DNA from: DASXAI01 sp963798445
GTDB taxonomy: Bacteria > Actinomycetota > Acidimicrobiia > Acidimicrobiales > Ilumatobacteraceae
DNA length: 64,000 bases
Direction of reading: 5' to 3'
Assembly: GCA_963798445.1 (NCBI GenBank)
Contig: CAWCTH010000011.1
Span: forward strand, 806,001-870,000
Made by a program: the position numbers and the translations under genes
Shown here: one piece after another, positions 49,106 through 60,208 of the stretch
Numbering within the stretch: position 1 is the first letter of the stretch
How the letters are laid out: each line of letters begins with the position of its first letter
Notes under the pieces: model-generated
What the model saw: the letters and a program-made list of their open reading frames with translations, nothing else
What the model was told of the DNA's origin: nothing
The model's database searches: none

Positions 49106-51451
49106 TCAGCGCTCGCCCCTGCGCGCAGGGCGCCGTCCGGGCGGCTGGGTCGGGGTGGGGCCGGCGATGATCGGCGGGATGGGCGCCGCCACCGGTGCGG
49201 CGCCGAGCAGCAGCTCGCGCCGGTGATGGGTGATGCGCACCTCGTCGCCGCTGACCAACTGATAGGTCGCGGTGTTGTCGGCCACCGTGACGCTGAGCCT
49301 GCGCCCCCGGTAGCAGAGGCGAAAGGCGAGCCGCCTGATCTGGTCGGGCAGCCGGGGGGCGAAGTGAATGCCGTCGCGATCAGTCCGCATGCCGCCGAAG
49401 CCGGCGACGAGGGCGATCCACGCGCCGGCCAACGACGCCATGTGCAGCCCGCTGCCCGTGTTGTGCTCGAGGTCGTGCAGGTCCATCAGCGCTGCTTCCC
49501 CGAGGTAGTCGTGGGCCAGCTCGAGGTGGCCGACCTCAGCGGCCATGACCGCTTGCGTGCTGGCCGACAGCGACGAGTCGCGAACGGTGAGCGCCTCGTA
49601 GTAGGCGAAGTTCCGCGCCTTCTCGTCGGCGCTGAATGCATCACCGCGCACATGCATGGCGAGCACCAGGTCGGCCTGTTTTACGACCTGCTTGCGGTAG
49701 AGGTCGAAGTACGGGAAGTGCAGCATCAGCGGGTACTGGTCGGGCCGAGTGGCGGCGAAGTCCCAGTACGCGTGCTCGGTGAACTCCTCGCTCTGCGGGT
49801 GCACCTTGAGGTCTTCGTCATAGGGAATGAACATGGCGGCGGCCGCATCGCGCCACGACGCCGCTTCCTCGGTGGAGACCTCCAGTTCGTGGCCGCGCTC
49901 GGGATAGCGGGCGACGGCATCGGCGGCCCGTCTGAGGTTCTGCTCGGCCATCAGGTTCGTGTAGACGTTGTTGTCGGCGATGGCGCTGTACTCGTCGGGC
50001 CCGGTCACCCCGTCGATGCGGAAGTGGCCGGCGGCGTCGTGATGACCGAGCGCCCGCCACAGCCGAGCCGTCTCCACGAGGAGGTCGACGCCTGGGTGCT
50101 CCTCGAAGCGTTCGTCGCCCGTGACGTCGACGTAGCGGATGACCGCGCCGGCGATGTCGGCGTTGACGTGGAAGGCGGCGGTGCCCGCCGGCCAGTAGCT
50201 GGAGCACTCGTCGCCGGTGATGGTGCGCCACGGGAAGGCCGCTCCGGCGAGACCGAGGAGGGCGGCTCGGGTGCGAGCCTGCTCCAGGGTGGAGTACCGC
50301 CAATGGAGGGTGTCGGCGGCGGCGCGAGGCTGGGTGTGGATGAGCACCGGCAGCACGAAGGACTCGGTGTCCCAGAAGGTGTGGCCGTCGTAGCCCGGTC
50401 CGGTCAGACCCTTGGCGGGGATGGGCCGTCGTTCGGCGCGGGCACCCGCCTGCAGCACGTGGAAGAGGGCGAACCGCACGGCCTGCTGCACCTGGGGATC
50501 GCCGTCCAGCTCCACATCGGCGCCGTTCCAGAAGTCGTCGAGGTAGGCCCGCTGCTCCGCCAGCAACCCGTCCCAGCCGGTGTGGCGCGCCGCCGCCAAC
50601 GCGGCGATGACCTGGTCGTGCACGGCCGGCCGGGAGCGCTGACGCGACCATCCGTAGCCCAGGAGCTTCACGATCGACAACGTGTCGCCGGCGGCCAGGC
50701 GCTGAACGATCGTCACCCGGCTGGCTTCGGGCGAGGTGCTGACGTGCAACTCGGTGTTGCCGGCGCCCTCGACGATGTGGGTCATCGCCGCCGCCACCAG
50801 CAGGCCGCTGTGGCGGGTGCGGTGCACCATCACCGCGCCGTCTTCGAGTGGTGCGTGCTCCTCGATCTGCAGCGGCGCGTCGAGCGCGGCGGCCACACGG
50901 GGATCCTTGCCGAGGTCAGGCAGCGACTCGTTGGCCACCAGCTCCGACTGCACCACGACGCGCAACGCCTGGCCGACGGCCGTCACCCGGTACTGGACGG
51001 CCGCGACCGATCGCTGGGTCAGCGAGACCATGCGCGTCGACTGCACCCGAACGGAGCAGCCCGCCGGCGACTGCCATTCGACGTCGCGCGAGAGCGTCCC
51101 GGCGCGAAGGTCGAGGACCCGTTCGTGATGGTGCAGGTCGCCGTACCGCACGTCGAAGGGCTCGTCGTCGACGAGCAGGCGTAGCAGCTTCCCGTTGGTC
51201 ACGTTGATGACGCTCTGGCCCGACTCGGGGTAGCCGTAGCCGGCCTCGGCGTACGGGAGCGGCCGCAGTTCGTACACGGAGTTCAGGTAGGTGCCGGGCA
51301 GGCCGAAGGGCTCGCCTTCGTCCAGGTTCCCCCGAAGGCCGATGTGGCCGTTCGAGAGGGCGAACACCGACTCGCTCTGGGCCAGGTCGTCGAGGTGCAG
51401 CTTCGGCTCGCGCACGCACCACGGCTCGGTGGTGAAGATGGGATCGTTCAC
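49106..51451 (-). CDS. Glycoside hydrolase family 65 (disaccharide phosphorylase type)
   Basis: A 781-residue GH65 enzyme. Domain order is the N-terminal beta-sandwich (EPKLHLDDLAQSESVFALSN, GHIGLRGNLDEGEP), linker helices, (alpha/alpha)6 barrel (GPGYDGHTFWDTESFVLPVL) with the catalytic Glu in IDGVTGPDEYSAIADNNVYT, and a C-terminal beta-sheet domain. GH65 enzymes phosphorolyse trehalose, maltose, kojibiose or similar disaccharides with inversion to beta-glucose 1-phosphate. The pairing with a phosphoglucomutase matches the mycobacterial Rv3401-Rv3400 arrangement. Disaccharide specificity is not decidable here. Its ATG overlaps the stop of the upstream mutase gene. Frame intact. Confidence 0.92.
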   Translation of the reverse strand: MNDPIFTTEPWCVREPKLHLDDLAQSESVFALSNGHIGLRGNLDEGEPFGLPGTYLNSVYELRPLPYAEAGYGYPESGQSVINVTNGKLLRLLVDDEPFDVRYGDLHHHERVLDLRAGTLSRDVEWQSPAGCSVRVQSTRMVSLTQRSVAAVQYRVTAVGQALRVVVQSELVANESLPDLGKDPRVAAALDAPLQIEEHAPLEDGAVMVHRTRHSGLLVAAAMTHIVEGAGNTELHVSTSPEASRVTIVQRLAAGDTLSIVKLLGYGWSRQRSRPAVHDQVIAALAAARHTGWDGLLAEQRAYLDDFWNGADVELDGDPQVQQAVRFALFHVLQAGARAERRPIPAKGLTGPGYDGHTFWDTESFVLPVLIHTQPRAAADTLHWRYSTLEQARTRAALLGLAGAAFPWRTITGDECSSYWPAGTAAFHVNADIAGAVIRYVDVTGDERFEEHPGVDLLVETARLWRALGHHDAAGHFRIDGVTGPDEYSAIADNNVYTNLMAEQNLRRAADAVARYPERGHELEVSTEEAASWRDAAAAMFIPYDEDLKVHPQSEEFTEHAYWDFAATRPDQYPLMLHFPYFDLYRKQVVKQADLVLAMHVRGDAFSADEKARNFAYYEALTVRDSSLSASTQAVMAAEVGHLELAHDYLGEAALMDLHDLEHNTGSGLHMASLAGAWIALVAGFGGMRTDRDGIHFAPRLPDQIRRLAFRLCYRGRRLSVTVADNTATYQLVSGDEVRITHHRRELLLGAAPVAAPIPPIIAGPTPTQPPGRRPARRGER

Positions 51452-52227
51452 GACGGCGGATCCAAGAGCTCGGCGAGGTCGCGCACCACCTCGTCGGCGC
51501 CGGCGGCGGCCAGGGCGGGGCCGTGACCGACCCGGTCCACGCCCACCACGAAGGCGAAGCCACCCGCCCGTCCCGCCATGATCCCGGCGATGGCGTCCTC
51601 GAAGACGGCGGCTTCAGCGGCCGGCACCGCCAGGGCGGCGGCGGCGGCGAGAAAGGTGTCGGGCGCGGGCTTGCCGGCGAGGTGCTGTCGCTCCGCCACC
51701 ACACCGTCGATCACGATGTCGAACAACCCGACGAGGTTGGCCGTGGACAGGACGGCCAACGTGTTCTTGCTCGACGACACGACCGCGGTGCGCAGACCGC
51801 GCTCCCGCGCCGCCCGCACGTAGTGGACCGATCCGTCGTAGACCACGATGCCGGCCGCCAGCTGGCGTAGCACCCGCTCGTTCTTGTCGTTGCTGAGCCC
51901 CTGCACCGTCGCCGCGCCCGGCGGATCGCCTGCTGCGCCCTCGGGCAGGTCGATGCGGCGCGACTCCAGGAACGACCGGGTGCCGTCGAGGCGGGCCTTC
52001 CCGTCGACGAACTGCTCGTAGTCCGTGCCGATGTCGAAGGCCACGAAGGGTTCGCCCGTGGCCTCGGCGCGAGCCCGCAGGAACGTGTCGAACGTGTCCT
52101 TCCAGGCCTGGGCGTGGACCTGCGCGGTCTGGGTGATGACGCCATCCAGATCGAACAGACACGCTCGCACCTGATCCGGGAGCCCGAGCGGGTTCGTCAG
52201 GGCGTGGTTCTCCTCGTCGGCATTCAT
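51448..52227 (-). CDS. pgmB: HAD-family beta-phosphoglucomutase
   Basis: A 259-residue protein from ATG 52227 (a TTG at 52230 is possible). HAD motif I is RACLFDLDGVITQTAQVHAQ with both Asp; motif II is VVSSSKNT; motif III is GKPAPDTFL and motif IV VFEDAIAGIMAG. The cap domain includes YEQFVDGKARLDGTRSFL and GLSNDKNERV, typical of beta-phosphoglucomutases. It would convert beta-glucose 1-phosphate from the coupled GH65 enzyme into glucose 6-phosphate. Frame intact. Confidence 0.9.
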   Translation of the reverse strand: MNADEENHALTNPLGLPDQVRACLFDLDGVITQTAQVHAQAWKDTFDTFLRARAEATGEPFVAFDIGTDYEQFVDGKARLDGTRSFLESRRIDLPEGAAGDPPGAATVQGLSNDKNERVLRQLAAGIVVYDGSVHYVRAARERGLRTAVVSSSKNTLAVLSTANLVGLFDIVIDGVVAERQHLAGKPAPDTFLAAAAALAVPAAEAAVFEDAIAGIMAGRAGGFAFVVGVDRVGHGPALAAAGADEVVRDLAELLDPPS

Positions 52228-52249
52228 CAATCGCTAGCAGAACCAGCGC

Positions 52250-52615
52250 TCAGGCAGGGCCCGCGGCGACCGTGGGCACCCAGACCCCGTCGACGAGCTC
52301 CGCCTCGCCGTCGCCCGGCCACGGTGGCATCGCCACCCCTACCGCCACGAGCGGATCGTCGCTCAGCGATCGGAACTGGAAGGCGGTGCCCCGCGGGATC
52401 GTGATGGCGGTACCGGGACCGACGTCCACGATCTCCGAGCGACCGTCCTGCGATCGCCACATCTGTCCTACCCCGGCGACGAAGTACCAGATCTCCGAGA
52501 TCGTCCGGTGCCGGACGGCGACCGACGTGGCCCCCGCCGGCAGCGAGAAGTGGGCGAGGCTCCCGGCCGGCAGCTGCAGCAGCACCCTGACGTCGGACCC
52601 GTCGGGCGCGGTCAC
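52250..52615 (-). CDS. Cupin-domain protein
   Basis: A 121-residue single-domain cupin from GTG 52615, the first start in a frame that is closed upstream near 52691. Motif 1 is RHRTISEIWYFVAGVGQMW (His and Glu metal ligands) and motif 2 is ITIPRGTAFQFRSLS, in which one expected His is replaced by Phe. It lies just upstream of the GH65-pgmB genes on the same strand, so a sugar-related role is possible but not shown. Frame intact. Confidence 0.82.
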   Translation of the reverse strand: MTAPDGSDVRVLLQLPAGSLAHFSLPAGATSVAVRHRTISEIWYFVAGVGQMWRSQDGRSEIVDVGPGTAITIPRGTAFQFRSLSDDPLVAVGVAMPPWPGDGEAELVDGVWVPTVAAGPA

Positions 52616-52720
52616 GTCCGGCTCCGCCGGTACGCGCTTCGTCTCGTAGGGGATCGTGGCCGGGATGCTAGGTCCGTCGGCCGGTGGCTACTTCACCCAT
52701 ACGGAGCTTTCGGCCACGCC

Positions 52721-52750
52721 TTGCGTTTTCTATCAAACAGGCGGTAGACA
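52721..52750 (+). promoter_or_regulatory. Candidate promoter for the Dpp-type operon
   Basis: TTGCGT (52721-52726) and TAGACA (52745-52750) are spaced by 18 bases, upstream of the GGGGGAA Shine-Dalgarno of the binding-protein gene. The -10 match is weak. Confidence 0.3.
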
Positions 52751-52795
52751 ACCCAGCGGGGGACGACTTCACAGCGAAAAATGGGGGAACCAGCG

Positions 52796-54578
52796 ATGGA
52801 CGACGAATTCGACGCGCCGACGATGTACCACCACGACGAGACGATGCCGCCCATCGAGCCGGGCACGTTCGGCTTCGGGGGATTCTCGCGTCGGTCGTTG
52901 CTCGTGGGCGGGAGCAGTCTGGCGCTGACCGCCTTCCTCGCCGCGTGCGGAAGTGACAACAAGTCGGGGTCGACCACGACGGCGGCGGGCGGGGCCACGA
53001 CCACGGCAGAGGCCCCGGCCACGACGGCGGCCGGCGCCGCCACGACGGCGGCTGGCGCAGCCACCACGACCGGCTCGACCGCGGCGCCGGGTGCGCGCAC
53101 CGAGGCCAAGACCGAGACGATCACGATCGGGGTACCGAGCCTGCAGGAGGCCTTCGTCGACCCCCACTGGGCGGTCGGTGGCCTGATCTTCCCGCTCATG
53201 TGGGCGATCGCCGAGTTCCTCTACACGCCCGATCAGGACAACAAGTACGTGCCCAACCTGGCGACCGGCTTCGACCTGAGCGCCGACAAGCTGACGTGGA
53301 CCTTTCATCTGCGCGACGGCGTGAAGATGCACGACGGCTCGGCGTTCACGGCCAACGACGTGAAGACGGCGGTCGATCGCATCGTGAATGGCGCCGAGTT
53401 CACCCACTACGCCAACTTCAAGTCGTTCGTCACCGGTGCCACGGTGGTCGACCCGTTGACGGTGCAGGTCGTGACGAACAAGCCCTTCGCCACGCTCGTC
53501 GCGGACATGGTGCCGCCGATCGCCACCGACTACTACAACACCGTCGGCGACGCCAAGTTCAAGACGAACCCCGTGGCCGCCGGCCCCTGGAAGTTCGTGT
53601 CGCAGGAGCTGAATGCCAACGTCAAGTACGACCGCCACGAGGAGTACTTCGACCCGGCGCGCAAGCCGAACTGGAAGAAGCTCGTGTACGCCATCGTGCC
53701 GGACGAGTCGAGCCGCGTCGCCGGCATCCAGACCGGCACCCTCGACGTCGCCTATGGCCTCACCGGCGCTACCGCCGATGGACTCAAGAGCGATTCCAAG
53801 GTCACGATCAACGAGAACAAGGGGACGGGTCTCGGCTACTGCATGATGTACGACAACAACTTCCCCGACGTGGCGTCGCCGTTGAAGGACGTCAGGGTGC
53901 GCAAGGCGTTGCTCATGGCGGTCGATCGGGACTCGATCGCCAAGACGCTGTACAAGGGGTATCGCCCAAACGCCGACGAGCAACGTCCCGACGGTCACGC
54001 CTGGGTTCAATCCCGACACCAAGGCCCTGCCCTATGACCCCGACGGCGCCAAGAAGCTGCTGCAGGAAGCAGGCGCAACGAACCTGGAGTTCACCCTCAA
54101 CACGTACGCGGCGACGTCGACGGTGCCCGATATCCAGAAGCTGGCCGAGACCATCATCGCGTTCTGGTCGCAGATCGGCGTGAACGCCACACTGAACGTC
54201 GCCGACGCCGGCACGATCCTGCCCCAGTGGCGGAACAAGCAGCTCAAGGGGGCCGGGATGATCGCCGGTCCGACCAGCTTCTACATCGAGCCCACGCGAC
54301 TGTCGGCGCAGTCGTTCTTCTGGTCGAACGCGCCGTACACGACCATCGTGGGTGACACCAAGCTCGACGACCTCGTCGCCCAACTGAACGCCGAGTTGGA
54401 CGCGGACAAGCGAGCAATGCTCGGGCGGACGATGGGCGACTACATCGACGAGCAGCTCTGGGGCTTGCCCATGATCCTGGTGTCGTCGCTCGTGGCGACT
54501 GGTCCGAACGTCGAGAGCCTCGGCTTCGTCAAGGGCAATCCTTACGCGGGGCCGACCTCCTGGCTCATCGCGAAGTAG
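52796..54578 (+). CDS. Dipeptide/oligopeptide-type ABC transporter substrate-binding lipoprotein (one frameshift)
   Basis: About 594 codons from ATG 52796, preferred over 52781 because GGGGGAA lies 7 bases upstream. A Tat signal with twin Arg (GFSRRSLLVGGSSLALTAFL) ends in a lipobox LAAC, followed by a Thr/Ala-rich spacer. SBP_bac_5 domain landmarks are LTWTFHLRDGVKMHDGSAFT, VKTAVDRIV, NPVAAGPWKF and VRKALLMAVDRDSIAKTLY. One base is lost near 53985; the protein continues with PGFNPDTKALPYDPDGAKKL to the end. It binds the substrate outside the membrane for the importer that follows. Confidence 0.88.
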
Positions 54579-54587
54579 CCGACGGGC

Positions 54588-55526
54588 ATGCTGCGGTACA
54601 CGCTGGCCCGGCTGGGGCAGGCCATCCTCGTCCTCTGGGTCGTGGCGACGGTCGTGTTCCTCCTCAGCCGGGCGAGCGGGAACGTCGCCGATCTCATGGT
54701 GCCGCAGGACGCACCGCCCGCAACCCGGGCCCAGATCGAGAAGAACCTCGGGCTGGACAAACCATTGTTCACTCAGTACACGCAGTACATCAAGGACCTT
54801 GCCCACGGCGACCTCGGGCAGTCGTTCGCCTATCGGACCGATGTGAGGAGCCTCATCGCCACCGCGCTCCCGAACACGATCGAGCTGGGCGTGGTCGCCT
54901 TCCTGTTCGCGATCGTCTTCGGCATCCCAATCGGCGTGCTGTCAGCGATGCGACCGGGCACCTGGATCGACCACATAGGCAAGGGTCTCGCGCTCGCCGG
55001 CCAGTCGGTCCCGTCGTTCTGTCTCGGCATCCTGCTCGTGCTCGTCTTCTCCGTGAGATTGGACTGGCTGCCGCCGTTCGGGCAGGGAGGGTGGGAGCAC
55101 CTGGTGCTGCCGGCGATCGCGCTCGGGGCCTACGCGCTGGCATCGATAACTCGGCTGACTCGCTCCGCGGTCATCGAGGTGCTGCGCAAGGATCACACCC
55201 TGTTCGAGCGGGCGAAGGGCGTCTCGTCGCCGCAACTGGTCGTGCACACCCTGCGTAACGCCTCCCTGCCGATCGTCACCCTGGCCGGCATCTTGCTCGG
55301 CGGCCTCTTCTCGGGCGCGGTCATCGTGGAGACCATCTTCGCCTGGCCCGGTGTCGGGCAGATGGCCATCCAGGGCATCAACTCGCGCGACTACAACCTG
55401 GTACAGGGTGTGGTGCTGGTGAACACGGCCATCTTCGTGTTCTTGCTGTTCATCGTCGACATCTCGTACGGGTTCCTGGATCCCCGAGTGAGGAGGCGCG
55501 GCCGTGGCGTTGCCACTCCAGGTTGA
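54588..55526 (+). CDS. DppB-type ABC transporter permease
   Basis: A 312-residue permease with six predicted helices, beginning LRYTLARLGQAILVLWVVAT. The EAA loop region is LFERAKGVSSPQLVVHTLRN, contacting the ATPases. DLGQSFAYRTDVRSLI is typical of DppB/OppB. It follows the binding-protein stop by 9 bases and overlaps the start of the second permease. Frame intact. Confidence 0.93.
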   Translation: MLRYTLARLGQAILVLWVVATVVFLLSRASGNVADLMVPQDAPPATRAQIEKNLGLDKPLFTQYTQYIKDLAHGDLGQSFAYRTDVRSLIATALPNTIELGVVAFLFAIVFGIPIGVLSAMRPGTWIDHIGKGLALAGQSVPSFCLGILLVLVFSVRLDWLPPFGQGGWEHLVLPAIALGAYALASITRLTRSAVIEVLRKDHTLFERAKGVSSPQLVVHTLRNASLPIVTLAGILLGGLFSGAVIVETIFAWPGVGQMAIQGINSRDYNLVQGVVLVNTAIFVFLLFIVDISYGFLDPRVRRRGRGVATPG

Positions 55527-56416
55527 GCCGGACCAGGACCTAGCCGGAGGGCTACCTGCCTCGGTGACGGCCGGCCGCCGGCGGCGGCAGCATCTGCCCT
55601 GGTTCTCCGGAACCATCCTGGGCCTGTTCGTGTTCACCGGGCTCTTCGGCCCGTATCTCGCGCCGTACGGGCCGAACGAGATCGATCTGGCAGCCGCGCT
55701 GGAGCCGCCCGTCCTGTTCGGCGGCAGTTGGTCGCATCCGCTCGGTACCGATGATCTGGGCCGCGACGTGCTGTCGCGTCTCATCGACGGTGCTCGCGTC
55801 GCACTGATGGTGTCGCTCGCCGTCGTGGTCATCGCCGGCATCGTCGGGCTGCGGCATCGCCGTGCTCGCCGGTTACCGGGGTGGCCGGCTCGACGCCTTC
55901 CTCATGCGTACGACCGACGCCAGCCTCGCGTTCCCCGTGCTTCTCTTCGCCATCGTCGTCGTCGGCGTGTTCGGGCCGAGCACCCAGGTCGTGGTCATCA
56001 TCCTGGCCATCGCCTTCTGGCCGAGCTACGCCCGCGTGTTGCGCAGCGAGGTGCTTGCCATAAAGACGATGGACTACGTCACCATGGCCCGCACGATGGG
56101 GGGCTCCGACAAGTGGGTGGTGCGCAAGCACATCCTGCCGAACATCGTTCCGACACTGCTGGTGCTGCTCAGCCTCCAGCTCGGTCTCGCCATCATCGCC
56201 GAGGGCTCGCTGAGCTTCCTCGGCCTCGGGGTCCCGTCGCCGGCGGCATCGTGGGGCGGCATGCTCGCGGACGGGCGCAAGCACCTCTCGTCCAGCTCGA
56301 CGGAAGGCTGGTGGCTGCCCGCGATCCCCATCATTGCTCTGAGCCTCACCGTTCTGGCCACCAACCTGATGGGCGACTGGCTCCGAGTGCGCAGCGACCC
56401 GGCGACGCGGCGGTAG
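55504..56416 (+). CDS. DppC-type ABC transporter permease (one frameshift)
   Basis: About 304 codons from GTG 55504, overlapping the dppB-type gene by 23 bases. The N-terminal OppC_N helix (ILGLFVFTGLFGPYLAPYGP) and SHPLGTDDLGRDVLSRLIDG are hallmark DppC/OppC features. The frame is broken near 55850 within CGGGCTGCGGC and continues with AVLAGYRGGRLDAFLMRTTD, EAA loop MDYVTMARTMGGSDKWVVRK and the terminal helices. One-base error likely. Confidence 0.9.
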
Positions 56417-56419
56417 CGG

Positions 56420-57369
56420 ATGCTCGAGGTCATCGATCTGCACACCGACTACTACACCGGTCGAGGCTCCGTGCAGGCCGTCCGCGGGGTCGACTTCCTG
56501 GTGCGCTCGGGCTCGGCGACGGCGCTCGTGGGTGAATCGGGCAGCGGGAAGAGCACTGCGGCGCTGAGCATCATGCGCCTCATCAACCGCCCGATCGGCG
56601 CCGTGGTCGGCGGTCGTGTCCTCCTGGACGGCCGCGATCTTCTGGCGCTGAAGCAGCGCGACATGCGCAACGTCCTGCGTGACGACATCGGTTACATACC
56701 GCAGGACCCGGTCACCGCGCTCGATCCGCTGTACACGGTGCGCAAGCAGATCGCCGAAGCCACCGGGAAGAAGCCGCGGCAGGAGACGGACGAGAACATC
56801 GTTGCCCTTCTGGAACGGCTCGGTGTGCGCGACGCGCGGGCGCGCCTGAAGAGCTATCCGCACGAGTTCTCCGGTGGCATGCGCCAGCGCGTGGCCATCG
56901 CCATCGCGCTGGTCAAGGAACCGCGCTTGCTCATTGCCGACGAGCCCACGACGGCCCTCGACGTGACGACCCAGGTTTCGATCCTTCGGCTGCTCGACGA
57001 GATGCGGCGTGAACGCAAGCTGGCGCTGCTGTTCGTCACCCACGACCTCGCCGTTGCCCGTCTGGTGTGTCAGGACCTGACCGTCATGTATGCCGGGATC
57101 GTCGTGGAGGCCGGCCCCATCAACACCGTCATGGCCAACCCCCGCCATCCGTACACCCGGGCGCTCCTCGACGCCGACTCGGGCCACGCCGAGCCGCTCA
57201 GCCGCCTACGCGCCATCCCGGGCCAGCCGCCGCCCCTTTCCGATCTTCCGCCCGGCTGCCCCTTCGCGCCACGGTGCCCGATCGCCGAAGCGCGCTGCAC
57301 CGAGGCCATCCCGCCCGTCGAGATGTTCGGCGCCGTTGCGGTGCGCTGCATCAAAGCCGACAGCCCGCT

Positions 57370-57373
<4 letters not shown>
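56420..57373 (+). CDS. DppD-type ABC transporter ATP-binding protein
   Basis: A 317-residue ATPase. Walker A GESGSGKSTAALSIM, Q-loop GYIPQDPVTALDPLYTV, signature FSGGMRQRVAIAIALVKEPR, Walker B LIADEPTTALDV and H-loop FVTHDLAVA. The C-terminal oligopeptide-transporter extension carries a Cys cluster (CPFAPRCPIAEARC, final C) of the kind found in DppD/OppD. Overlaps the second ATPase (ATGA). Frame intact. Confidence 0.94.
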
Positions 57374-58328
<955 letters not shown>

Positions 58329-58332
<4 letters not shown>

Positions 58333-58988
58333 CCACCTGTGCGTCGAGGGCTCGGCGCGGTCGTGTCCGCCGACCGACGGCTCGCGCCCTCGAACGGGAA
58401 CAGGAGATCTACGACGTTGCCGCCGGCATCCTCGAGAAGAAGGGCTACGCGGCTACGACGCTCCAGGAGATCGCCAGCGCGGTTGGATTGCTGAAGGGCT
58501 CGCTCTACTACTACATCGATTCCAAGAGTGACCTGCTCTACCGGATCACCCGCAAGATCCACGACGAGGCCAAGGCCAACATGGCCGCGGCGCAGGCGGC
58601 GGACGGTCCGGCGGCAGCCCGCCTGCACCTGCTCATCGAGGGCCACGTCCTGTCGTTCGGCCGCCGACTCACCTCGATCAGGGTGTTCTACACGGAGTAC
58701 TCGGCGCTGCCGGACGATCGCCGCCGGGAGATCATGGCCGAGCGGCGCACCTACGAGGAGTACGTGAGGGAGCTCATACGGGAGGGCGTGGCCGATGGGT
58801 CGTTCAGCCCCGATCTCGACGTGCGCATCATCAGCAATGCCATCCTGACGATGGTCAACTCCGTGCACGTCTGGTACCGGCCGAGCCGCGACGGCCCCAT
58901 CGAGACGATCGCACGGTCGTACGCCGACTACGCGTTGGCCGGGCTCCGTTGCCCGACCGAGCCCGCCGACGTTCAGCGCCAGTCCTGA
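58329..58988 (+). CDS. TetR-family regulator at the end of the importer operon
   Basis: A 219-residue protein from GTG 58329, overlapping the dppF-type stop. A basic N-terminus (RARRGRVRRPTARALEREQE) precedes the helix-turn-helix (AAGILEKKGYAATTLQEIAS, then LLKGSLYYYIDSKSDLLYRI). The C-terminal domain (FYTEYSALPDDRRREIMAER) resembles the KstR2/FadR-like TetR_C group that senses acyl-CoA. That would fit the acyl-CoA genes next to it, but this is inference. Convergent and slightly overlapping with the CoA-transferase gene. Frame intact. Confidence 0.9.
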
Positions 58989-60208
58989 GCGCTGGGCTCG
59001 ACGGACGTGACGCCGTCGTCGTAGAGCGCCTTCAGCTCGTCGTCGCCGAGTCCGAGCAGTTCGCGCAGCACGTCGTCGGTGTGCTCTCCGTAGAGAGGAG
59101 CCGGCCGCTCGAAGGTGGCCGGCGTCTTGGTGAGGCGCACGACCGGGCCCGGATAGGGATGCGGTCCTATGAAGGCCCTGTCGATCATCGCGAAGAACTC
59201 CGCGTGCCACAACTGGTCCTCGGCGAGCAACGCCGACGGTTTCATCGCCGGTGACGCCGGCACGCCCGCCGCTTGCAGCTCCTCGGCGATCGCCGCGCCG
59301 TCGCGTGTGGCGGTCCACGCGGCGACGGCTCCGTGCACGTGGTCCCGGCGCGCCAGCCGCCCAGTCAAGGCGGCGAGCTGGGTGTCGGCGACGAGGTCGT
59401 CGCGGCCCATACGTGCGCAGAGGCGGCGCCACTCGTCGTCATCACGGGCCACGATGGCCACGAAGTTGCCGTCCGGAAGGCAAGGGAACACGCCGTGCGG
59501 CACGGCATGGTCGCGATCGTTCCCGCGCCGCTCGCCGTCGCGGCCGTTCAGCTGGGCATCGACGAGTTCGGCGGCGATGAACGTAGTCAAGGTCTCGATC
59601 TGGCTCAGGTCGATGTAGTCGCCGGTGCCGGTTCGGTCGCGCTGATGAAGGGCGGCGAGCACCGCCACGGTGCCCATGGCGCCGGCGAAGACGTCGGTGA
59701 TGGAGTGACCGGCGAGCATGGGCGGACCGCCGCGCGCGCCGTTGTGGTAGGCCAGGCCCGACACCTCCTCGGTCGGGAAGGCGAACGCCGAGTAGTCGCG
59801 CCACGGTCCGGTCGCCCCGAATCCCGACAGGGCGACGACGATGATGCGCTCGTTGACGGCCCGCAACGTTTCGTAGTCGAGACCGAAGCTCTCCATGACC
59901 CGAGGGGTGTAATTCTCGGCCACGATGTCGGCCTCCGCCACGAGGCGCAGGAACAGCTCGCGTCCGCGTTGCGATTTCAGGTCGAGCGAGATCCCCCGCT
60001 TGTTTCGGTTCAGGCTCACCCACAACGGGTGCTTCTCGTAGGCCTGTTCGTCCATGAGCCCGGCCGCGCCTCGCCAGCCGTCGAGGCGGGTCGGGGCTTC
60101 GATCTTCACCACGTCGGCGCCGAAGTCTCCGAGGATCATCGTCAGGGTGGGCCCCGCCTGCCACGCCGTGAGGTCGAGCACGCGGACACCGGTCAGCGCC
60201 GCCGTCAC
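58973..60208 (-). CDS. CaiB/BaiF class III CoA-transferase (catalytic Asp present)
   Basis: A 411-residue protein from GTG 60208. Family motifs are VRVLDLTAWQAGPTLTMILG, FGADVVKIEAPTRLDGWRG, NRNKRGISLDLKSQRGRELF and the catalytic Asp in GHSITDVFAGAMG. The C-terminal domain (LQAAGVPASPAMKPSALLAE) is complete. It overlaps the stop of the next upstream paralogue (GTGA), so both are made together, possibly as a heteromer. Frame intact. Confidence 0.92.
   Translation of the reverse strand: MTAALTGVRVLDLTAWQAGPTLTMILGDFGADVVKIEAPTRLDGWRGAAGLMDEQAYEKHPLWVSLNRNKRGISLDLKSQRGRELFLRLVAEADIVAENYTPRVMESFGLDYETLRAVNERIIVVALSGFGATGPWRDYSAFAFPTEEVSGLAYHNGARGGPPMLAGHSITDVFAGAMGTVAVLAALHQRDRTGTGDYIDLSQIETLTTFIAAELVDAQLNGRDGERRGNDRDHAVPHGVFPCLPDGNFVAIVARDDDEWRRLCARMGRDDLVADTQLAALTGRLARRDHVHGAVAAWTATRDGAAIAEELQAAGVPASPAMKPSALLAEDQLWHAEFFAMIDRAFIGPHPYPGPVVRLTKTPATFERPAPLYGEHTDDVLRELLGLGDDELKALYDDGVTSVEPSAQDWR

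Noticed and set aside
49223..51184. 653-codon plus-strand frame antisense to the GH65 gene
   Set aside because: Composition is typical of a shadow frame (Val/Gly/His/Arg-rich) and the GH65 motifs on the minus strand are unambiguous.
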